NCBI GenBank assembly: GCA_943323675.2
Contig: CALPIR020000004.1
Location: 1 to 29,405, forward strand
Length of the DNA: 29,405 nucleotides
Direction of reading: 5' to 3'
From: Chitinophaga pinensis
Lineage (GTDB): Bacteria; Bacteroidota; Bacteroidia; UKL13-3
Positions 24,292 through 29,405 of the stretch are shown one piece after another. Both the position numbers and the translations under genes were made by a program. Each line of letters opens with the position of its first letter. The stretch's first letter is position 1. The notes under the pieces were generated by a model. The model searched no databases, was not told where the DNA came from, and worked only from the letters and a program-made list of their open reading frames with translations.

Positions 24292-25155
24292 TTATCCTAA
24301 ATACGCTTTTAAGATTTTACTCTTGCTAGATTTACGTAATCTGCGCAAAGCTTTTTCTTTAATTTGGCGAACACGCTCACGCGTTAAACCAATTTTTTCG
24401 CTAATGTCTTCTAAGGTGTGCGCTGGGCCACCATCTAATCCGTAGTAATATTTCAATACATCGCGTTCTTTTTCGCTAAGTGTAGAAATAACACGGTTAA
24501 TTTCTTTTTGCAACGACTCGTTAATCAATTGCACATCTGGTCTTGGCTCATCGTTGCTATCTAAAATACCTAACAAGGTGTTATCCTCGCCTTCGGTTAA
24601 AGGTGCATCAATAGATAAGTGCCTTCCTGTTGAACGCAGTGCGTTTTCCACTTCTTGCAGTGGTAAGTCCATTTCAATGGCTATTTCTTCAACAGTTGGC
24701 TCGCGCTCTAATCTTTGCTCCAATTTAGCTGCAACTCCACCAATACGACCAATTGAACCTACTTTATTTAACGGTAAACGAACAATACGTGATTGATCAG
24801 CTAACGCTTGTAAAATAGATTGACGAATCCACCAAACCGCATATGAGATAAATTTGAAACCGCGGGTTTCGTCAAAGCGTTTGGCAGCTTTAATAAGTCC
24901 TAAATTTCCTTCGTTAATTAAATCGCCTAAGGTTAAACCTTGATTTTGGTATTGTTTTGATACCGAAACCACGAAACGAAGATTTGCATTTACCAATCGT
25001 TCTAGTGCTACCTGATCTCCTTCACGTATCCTACGTGCAAGTTCCACTTCCTCTTGGGCATCAATCATGGAAACTTTACTAATTTCGTTCAGGTACTTGT
25101 CTAGCGATTTACTCTCACGGTTGGTAAACTGCTTACTAATTTTTAACTGTCTCAT
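24292..25155 (-). CDS. rpoD: Primary RNA polymerase sigma factor (sigma-70)
   Basis: The 287-residue protein starts MRQLKISKQFTNRESKSLDKYL, typical of the short Bacteroidota housekeeping sigma factor. Regions are 1.2 (about 15-45), 2 (about 50-120, with LRFVVSVSKQYQNQGL, GDLINEGNLGLIKAA and FKFISYAVWWIRQSI), 3 (about 128-205) and 4 (about 215-280, with ERDVLKYYYGL and GLTRERVRQIKEKALRRLR). It lacks the long 1.1 region of E. coli RpoD. This sigma recognises the TAnnTTTG promoters found throughout the window. It forms its own unit with a terminator downstream. Confidence 0.97.
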   Translation of the reverse strand: MRQLKISKQFTNRESKSLDKYLNEISKVSMIDAQEEVELARRIREGDQVALERLVNANLRFVVSVSKQYQNQGLTLGDLINEGNLGLIKAAKRFDETRGFKFISYAVWWIRQSILQALADQSRIVRLPLNKVGSIGRIGGVAAKLEQRLEREPTVEEIAIEMDLPLQEVENALRSTGRHLSIDAPLTEGEDNTLLGILDSNDEPRPDVQLINESLQKEINRVISTLSEKERDVLKYYYGLDGGPAHTLEDISEKIGLTRERVRQIKEKALRRLRKSSKSKILKAYLG

Positions 25156-25364
25156 TGTTGGATGTTACTCCTTACTATTAAATTAAAGGGATGCAAATTT
25201 GGTGAAATATAAGTGATTTTACAGTATTATCAACAAGTTTTTTACATGTATGGCTATTTTGGACAACCTTACTTTATTCAAATTTTTATTGCGCTGATTT
25301 ACAATAATCTAGCAAAGGGCGGCATCAACTTCATTTTCCTTTAGTAACCTTTGCACTTGTACTA

Positions 25365-26747
25365 ATGATAAAAATCATAATCAATATGGCTCTCTTAAAA
25401 TCTACGATGCTCACCATTTTAAGCTTTTTCGCTTTGGTATCTTTTGCCCAAAAGCCAACCATTTTAGCAGGGCCAATGCCAGGTTATATAGAACATAAAG
25501 AAACTGCCATTTGGCTCCAAACCCAGTGTGCTAAAAAAGTAAGCCTGCAATATTGGATAGCAAACGATGATGCTAAAAAGGTATCAACACTAACCAAAAC
25601 CGTTGACAATTGCCAAATAACCAACCACCATTTTATAATTGGCGATTTGGCTATAGGTAAAACGTATAAGTACCAAATTTTATTGGATGGTAAAGTAGCT
25701 AATTTTCCATATCCACTCACTTTTAAAACCAAACCTTTGTGGGAGTGGAGAACAAACGCGCCCGATTTTAATTTTTTAGTGGGTAGTTGTTTATATGTGA
25801 ACGACAGCGCATACGATAGGCCCGGTAAACCATACGGACAAGGCACTGATATATTCCTAAAAATGAATGAGAAGCCAAGTGATTTTATGTTGTGGTTAGG
25901 TGATAATACCTATACGCGTGAAGCGGATTATGGCAGTGTAAGTGGATTAAATTATAGGTACCAGCATACCCGTGCAGATAAAAACTTACAACCATTTTTG
26001 GCATCGCGTAACCATTATGCAACTTGGGATGACCATGATTTTGGGAGTAATGATGCATGTAAAACATACCCATTAAAGGAAACTACTTTAAATCTTTTTA
26101 AAAATTATTGGGCCAATAAAACTTATGGCGAAAACAACCAAGGCGTATATAGTATGTTTAGTTTTAGCGATGCTGATTTTTTTATGTTAGACGACCGTTA
26201 TTTTAGAGATTACCAGTTTTTAAACGACTCGTTAAACCCTAATAAAACGCAGCTTGGCGAACAGCAAATTCAATGGTTATTTAACAACCTAGTATATAGC
26301 AGGGCACCATTTAAATTTATTGCAATTGGCGGACAATTTTTAAATGAAAACACAGATAAAGAAAGCTATAATTTTTATAAAAAAGAACGCGAACGCATCA
26401 TTAATTTTATAGTGGTGAATAAAATTAGTGGGGTGATTTTTTTAACTGGCGATAGGCATCACACCGAACTGATTAAAAACACAACGGTTGAAACAAGCCT
26501 TGGCTATGCGTTATATGATTTAACGAGCAGTGCCATGAGCAGCCGTGCAAGTGATTTAAGTAAAAGCCCTGAGTTTAGTAACCCCATGCGTGTAGCGAAT
26601 ACATTGGTTATGGACAATAATTTTTGCAACATCAGTATTAGCGGAACCCGCGGCAAACGCTTATTAAATATGCAATGTTTTGATAAAAACGGTGCATTAA
26701 AATGGGAACATAAATTGGGTGAAGAAGAGTTGAGGGCTAAACGATAA
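25365..26747 (+). CDS. Secreted PhoD-like alkaline phosphatase/phosphodiesterase
   Basis: The 460-residue protein has a signal peptide. ATG codons at 25365, 25386 and 25407 are all possible, and the second gives the neatest signal (MALLKSTMLTILSFFALVSF, cut after AQ). An N-terminal fibronectin-like domain (about 30-135) is followed by a PhoD-type metallophosphatase domain. The latter shows FLVGSCLY, MLWLGDNTYTREAD (near 175), YATWDDHDFGSND (near 222), FMLDDRYFRD, GGQFLN and FLTGDRHHTEL (near 362). These are the residues that bind metals in PhoD enzymes. It probably acts in the periplasm or at the cell surface on phosphate mono- or diesters. No Pho-type control site was recognised. Confidence 0.88.
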   Translation: MIKIIINMALLKSTMLTILSFFALVSFAQKPTILAGPMPGYIEHKETAIWLQTQCAKKVSLQYWIANDDAKKVSTLTKTVDNCQITNHHFIIGDLAIGKTYKYQILLDGKVANFPYPLTFKTKPLWEWRTNAPDFNFLVGSCLYVNDSAYDRPGKPYGQGTDIFLKMNEKPSDFMLWLGDNTYTREADYGSVSGLNYRYQHTRADKNLQPFLASRNHYATWDDHDFGSNDACKTYPLKETTLNLFKNYWANKTYGENNQGVYSMFSFSDADFFMLDDRYFRDYQFLNDSLNPNKTQLGEQQIQWLFNNLVYSRAPFKFIAIGGQFLNENTDKESYNFYKKERERIINFIVVNKISGVIFLTGDRHHTELIKNTTVETSLGYALYDLTSSAMSSRASDLSKSPEFSNPMRVANTLVMDNNFCNISISGTRGKRLLNMQCFDKNGALKWEHKLGEEELRAKR

Positions 26748-26922
26748 ATACAACTATTAACCAACCCTAAGTTTTAAATATTACCTGAACTCATTTAGCA
26801 ATTTCAAATCTCATAACCACATAAAATAATTGAAAATATGAATTGCCAAACATAAGGCACACATTTGCGTATTAAGCTACAGTAGAATAATTAAAATTGG
26901 GGTATAGCATAAAACCCAACAG

Positions 26923-27459
26923 TTAAAACTGATAGCCCAAATTAAATGTTATATCGAAAAAAGCACCTGGGCCTGCGAAGTAAAAAAAACCTCCAAACCC
27001 ACCCGTACCAGTATCATGTTCACCTTTAATATTTGGGCACAATTTAAAACCTTGCGAACAGTACAAAGAAAACTTTCGGTCTCTATCGAAATATATTTTC
27101 TGTCCAACTCCTGCACCCGCCAAAGCATATAATCCTACAGAACCAAACGTATGCCCTGCACCTACTTTAGCGTATTGCACATGATCTATATTACGCTCCG
27201 TTTTGGTATATTTCCTCAGCTCTACATATCCATGCTGACCAGGGGTAATTTGATAAAATCGGGCATAACTTAATACCCATGAAAGGTTGTCTGTAAAACG
27301 GTATTCTATGGCAATTCTAGCTTTAGTTACAAAACCAATCGGCTGATTTACATATGCGGTAATTTGATTCTTGAAAGTTGAATCTTGTGGCTCTGCATGT
27401 AAATTATTTAAAATTTGCATGATGAATAGGGCAAAAAGTGTGGTGAAAATTTTACTCAT
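26923..27459 (-). CDS. Small outer-membrane beta-barrel-like protein, copy B
   Basis: The 178-residue protein has a signal peptide (about residues 1-22, ending HAE) and alternating strand-like segments ending in DITFNLGYQF, with the terminal F common in outer-membrane proteins. It is clearly homologous to the next gene (27537-28073). Shared segments include DSTFKNQ, YVNQPIG, PGQ-GYVELR-Y, KVGAG, G-GQKIYFD-D-K-SLYC-QG-K-CP and a GPGA-DI/DL-F-GY-F end. Two cysteines, seven residues apart (CSQGFKLC), are kept in both. I do not know a named family. It follows the paralogue by 77 bases on the same strand, with no terminator seen between. Confidence 0.75.
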   Translation of the reverse strand: MSKIFTTLFALFIMQILNNLHAEPQDSTFKNQITAYVNQPIGFVTKARIAIEYRFTDNLSWVLSYARFYQITPGQHGYVELRKYTKTERNIDHVQYAKVGAGHTFGSVGLYALAGAGVGQKIYFDRDRKFSLYCSQGFKLCPNIKGEHDTGTGGFGGFFYFAGPGAFFDITFNLGYQF

Positions 27460-27536
27460 ATTTTAATGTTAGTTTTTTAAATCTTAAGTCGTTTTTACAT
27501 ACATCTTGTTTAGTTGGAATTACAAATTTGAAATCA

Positions 27537-28073
27537 TTAAAACCTGTAACCGAAATTAAACTGGAGATCGAGAATGGCACCTGGACCCGAAATATTAAAA
27601 AAGCCTTTAAAAGGGTTTGGCGCAGTATCATGACTACCATTAGTGGTTGGGCAATACTTTGCGCCTTGTACACAATAAAGAGAGTATCGTTTGTCTTTAT
27701 CAAAATATATCTTTTGTCCTGTTCCAATACCTACTACTCCATACGTACCTGACGCTCCAAACGAATAGCCTGCACCAAGTTTTGTATAAATGGTATACTC
27801 AACTTTTTCGTTTTTCCCAAAATACCTACGCAATTCAACATACCCTTGTTGGCCGGGAGATAAACCATAAAACAAGGTATGGTTAAATAGTACCGAGGTT
27901 TTGGGTGTAAACCTACATTCAAAAGTTAACCTCAGTTTTGTAGTAAGACCAATGGGTTGATTAACGTATATGGTGTACTGGTTTTTAAAAGTAGAATCTG
28001 TTGATGCTGCTTTAAGTTTGATTGAACAACTTATAAAAAATAGGGCAATACATATCGTAAAAAATCTAATCAT
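27537..28073 (-). CDS. Small outer-membrane beta-barrel-like protein, copy A
   Basis: The 178-residue protein starts at the ATG at 28073; another ATG 9 codons upstream is possible, but this one gives a cleaner signal peptide (MIRFFTICIALFFISCSIKL, ending KAA). It matches the neighbour gene along its full length, roughly half of residues identical by eye, including the cysteine pair CVQGAKYC. The end is LDLQFNFGYRF. The pair is a tandem duplication that has diverged. A TACATTTG box on the minus strand (28174-28167) may be the promoter, without a clear -33 element. The repeat array begins about 160 bp upstream. Function unknown. Confidence 0.75.
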   Translation of the reverse strand: MIRFFTICIALFFISCSIKLKAASTDSTFKNQYTIYVNQPIGLTTKLRLTFECRFTPKTSVLFNHTLFYGLSPGQQGYVELRRYFGKNEKVEYTIYTKLGAGYSFGASGTYGVVGIGTGQKIYFDKDKRYSLYCVQGAKYCPTTNGSHDTAPNPFKGFFNISGPGAILDLQFNFGYRF

Positions 28074-28233
28074 AACTTGTGTTTTTTGTGACACAAACAT
28101 GGTAGCTTTAAACTAACAACGTAAACTGACTTTTACTAAATGTGAAACTAATATTTGCACAAAATGCAAATGTAGAAGAGATCAGTTGCAGATAATTGAT
28201 GGAGAGCATATGCACGATATAAGTGCTGTGATT

Positions 28234-28306
28234 AGGCTGTTGCTTATCAAATAGAAATCTCAACCACCTCGAGTGACCCGAGTACTCGGGTCTTATCGAG
28301 AGGTGG
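28234..28306 (+). repeat. Repeat unit R1
   Basis: It starts AGGCTGT and holds GAAATCTCAACCACCTCGAG and ends TTATCGAGAGGTGG. Outer arms CCACCTC (28264-28270) and GAGGTGG (28300-28306) can pair. Between them lies a 16-bp perfect palindrome ACCCGAGTACTCGGGT (28276-28291). No L half precedes it. The 160 bp upstream (28074-28233) hold only a 7-bp ATTTGCA/TGCAAAT hairpin at 28153-28171. Confidence 0.85.
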
Positions 28307-28321
28307 ATTGTTCAATAAAAT

Positions 28322-28483
28322 CCCACATTTAGCTCCGCTGAACTTCATCTCGATACCCCGAGCACTCGGGGCAAATACTGACGCTATGGTCACCACCAGG
28401 CTCTATGAGGCTGTACTTTTCAAATGGAAATCTCAGCCACCTCGAGTGTCCCGATGTCAAATCGGGATGTATCGAGAGGCGGA
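28322..28483 (+). repeat. Composite repeat unit L1+R2
   Basis: L1 (28322-28407) carries TAGCTCCGCTGAACT, CTCGATAC, the hairpin CCCCGAG-CA-CTCGGGG (28356-28371) and CTCTATGAGG. It runs straight into R2 (28408-28483): AGGCTGT, TCAAATGGAAATCTCAGCC, ACCTCGAGTG, the hairpin TCCCGAT-GTCAA-ATCGGGA (28449-28467) and TATCGAGAGGCGG. Confidence 0.88.
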
Positions 28484-28509
28484 GTTTTGAAGTAGAATGT
28501 TTCCCTAAT

Positions 28510-28669
28510 CCACATTTAGCTCCGCTGAACTGCGTTTCGATACTTGCCCCACGGCAAAGGCCAACGCAAAGCAAACTCGATGAGGCTGTTGATTATCAAA
28601 TGGAAATCTCAGCCACCTCGAGTGATTGCTAAAAGGGCCGAGCATAGGGGCAATATTATCGAGAGGTGC
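28510..28669 (+). repeat. Composite repeat unit L2+R3
   Basis: L2 (28510-28582) begins CCACATTTAGCTCCGCTGAA like L1, then TTTCGATAC, a short TTGCC/GGCAA hairpin (28544-28557) and ACTCGATG. R3 (28583-28669) has the same left flank as R2, then CACCTCGAGTG, a different 30-base insert bounded by ATTGC/GCAAT (28625-28654) and TATCGAGAGGTG. It ends 47 bases before the GIY-YIG start codon. Confidence 0.88.
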
Positions 28670-28716
28670 TTGTTAAGCAGAACTGTATGTAATAGTTAAA
28701 TAGATTATATTCGAGT

Positions 28717-29022
28717 ATGCATATACACCCTATATTCTATGTTTACATTTTAAAGTGTGCTGATGATAGTTTCTACATTGGAATGACTAATCACCTCGAC
28801 AAGAGAATAAACGAACACGAATCGGGTAAGTATCCTGGAAGCTACACTTATAATAGAAGACCCATCGAATTGATGTTTTACGAAACATTTACCGATCCTG
28901 AATCTGCATATTTTTTTGAACAAAAAATCAAGAAATGGTCAAGGGCTAAAAAGCAAGCTTTGATTGAGGAGAATTATCATCGTTTACCTGATTTAGCTAA
29001 GAAAAAATTCCTTACAAAGTAG
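28717..29022 (+). CDS. GIY-YIG nuclease family protein (single domain)
   Basis: The 101-residue protein is essentially one GIY-YIG domain. Landmarks are FYVYILKC (residues 7-14, YIL in place of GIY), FYIGMTNHLDKRINEHESG with the YIG at 20-22, Arg30 and His34, and catalytic Glu68 in AYFFEQKIKKWSRAKKQALI. These are the tyrosine, arginine and metal-binding glutamate positions used by the superfamily to cut one DNA strand. It resembles the YhbQ/UvrC-like small proteins and has no extra DNA-binding domain. The gene stands alone inside an array of hairpin repeats on both sides, with no terminator or partner gene. Such small GIY-YIG genes embedded in their own repeats suggest that the repeats are its target; that is inferred. 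Confidence 0.92.
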   Translation: MHIHPIFYVYILKCADDSFYIGMTNHLDKRINEHESGKYPGSYTYNRRPIELMFYETFTDPESAYFFEQKIKKWSRAKKQALIEENYHRLPDLAKKKFLTK

Positions 29023-29042
29023 ACGTTTATCGCATATATAGA

Positions 29043-29095
29043 AGCCTCTTCGATTTCGGAGCGCTAGCCTCAAACACTTGTGGTATCGAGAAGTA
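29043..29095 (+). repeat. Degenerate repeat unit downstream of the GIY-YIG gene
   Basis: GCCTCTTCGAT at the left and GTATCGAGAAG at the right retain the outer parts of an R unit around a diverged centre. The following bases AAGTAAAATGTTT (29091-29103) match AAGTAGAATGTTT after R2 (28490-28502) with one change, so this is an R unit in the same array phase. Confidence 0.65.
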
Positions 29096-29119
29096 AAATG
29101 TTTACAATAATTCCTTTTC

Positions 29120-29265
29120 TCACTTCACAACTCGATACCCCGATTACTCGGGACACAACCCACCCAAAGCTCACTCGAGCAGGCTGTACTTTTCAAATGT
29201 AAATCTCAGCTACCTCGATTGATTGCTCAAAGGGCCGAGCATGGGGTCAATATTATCGAGAGATT
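29120..29265 (+). repeat. Composite repeat unit L3+R4
   Basis: L3 has CTCGATAC, the hairpin CCCGA-TTAC-TCGGG (29139-29152) and CACTCGAGC. R4 (from 29181) has AGGCTGTACTTTTCAAATG as in R2, CTACCTCGATTG, the 30-base ATTGCT insert (29222-29251) and TATCGAGAG. Confidence 0.85.
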
Positions 29266-29280
29266 ATTCTCAAATTAAAT

Positions 29281-29405
29281 CCCACTCTCGATACATGAAC
29301 TGACGCACAACCAAACCCGAAGCTCACTCGAGTAGGCTGAATCTATATCAATGGAAATCTAAGCCACTTCGAGTGATTGATCAAAAGGCCGAGCGTGGGG
29401 GCAAT
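29281..29405 (+). repeat. Composite repeat unit L4+R5, cut by window end
   Basis: L4 has CCCACTCTCGATAC and CTCACTCGAGT but no central hairpin. R5 (from 29334) has AGGCTGA, ATGGAAATCTAAGCCACTTC, GAGTG and the 30-base insert (29376-29405), which ends at the last base of the window. The array therefore continues beyond it. Confidence 0.8.

Noticed and set aside
27452..27886. Several short frames across the paralogous barrel genes
   Set aside because: All overlap the two secreted-protein genes, which have signal peptides and matching sequences.
28308..28632. Short open frames inside the repeats on both strands
   Set aside because: They follow the repeat sequence, overlap one another in several frames and resemble no protein.
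28234..29405. CRISPR array
   Set aside because: Units are about 150-175 bp, partly diverged and full of internal hairpins; there are no short identical repeats with unique spacers and no cas genes.

Overview
The window (about 29.4 kb, AT-rich) comes from a heterotrophic member of the Bacteroidota. The grounds are the short primary sigma factor of the Bacteroidetes type, repeated TAnnTTTG promoter boxes with an upstream TTG and no obvious Shine-Dalgarno sites, an ECF sigma/anti-sigma pair of Bacteroidetes style, a TonB-dependent receptor and several outer-membrane proteins ending in F, and a PpiD of about 700 residues. Order and genus cannot be fixed from the sequence. No rRNA, tRNA, CRISPR array, insertion sequence or phage gene was seen.

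Layout. 1-4.7 kb: 5' part of an RsmI-family methyltransferase (minus), then ppiD, an alpha/beta hydrolase and oxyR (plus), and a small membrane protein (minus) tail-to-tail with oxyR. 4.8-7.9 kb: an envelope-type operon of ECF sigma factor, membrane anti-sigma protein and a GIN-domain/beta-barrel protein. 7.9-9.9 kb: metK (minus) divergent from an unknown conserved-looking protein. 10.2-14.9 kb: a cyanophycin locus made of cyanophycin synthetase (minus), cyanophycinase (plus) and isoaspartyl peptidase (minus). Together they make the Asp/Arg storage polymer and break it down to free amino acids. 15.2-18.1 kb: uvrA. 18.2-21.4 kb: a thiamine-uptake locus. A TPP riboswitch with its own terminator precedes a TonB-dependent receptor (minus), and a PnuC/PnuT-type inner-membrane transporter runs divergently. 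21.3-25.2 kb, all minus: primary sigma factor rpoD, a terminator, then two tandem rhomboid proteases and a membrane-anchored endonuclease/exonuclease/phosphatase-family protein. 25.3-28.1 kb: a PhoD-like phosphatase, facing a tandem pair of paralogous small outer-membrane proteins.

28.2-29.4 kb (window end) is the accessory part. It is a dense array of composite, hairpin-forming repeats of roughly 150-175 bp built around TCGA-containing words (CTCGATAC, CTCGAGNAGG, CCACCTCGAGTG, TATCGAGAGGTG). A small single-domain GIY-YIG nuclease gene sits inside the array. The array runs off the end of the window. This nuclease-plus-repeat arrangement is the best candidate for an under-described system here.

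Main uncertainties: the start codons of cphB (TTG), the isoaspartyl peptidase and the PhoD-like gene; the substrates of the hydrolase, rhomboids and EEP protein; and whether the nuclease acts on the repeats.
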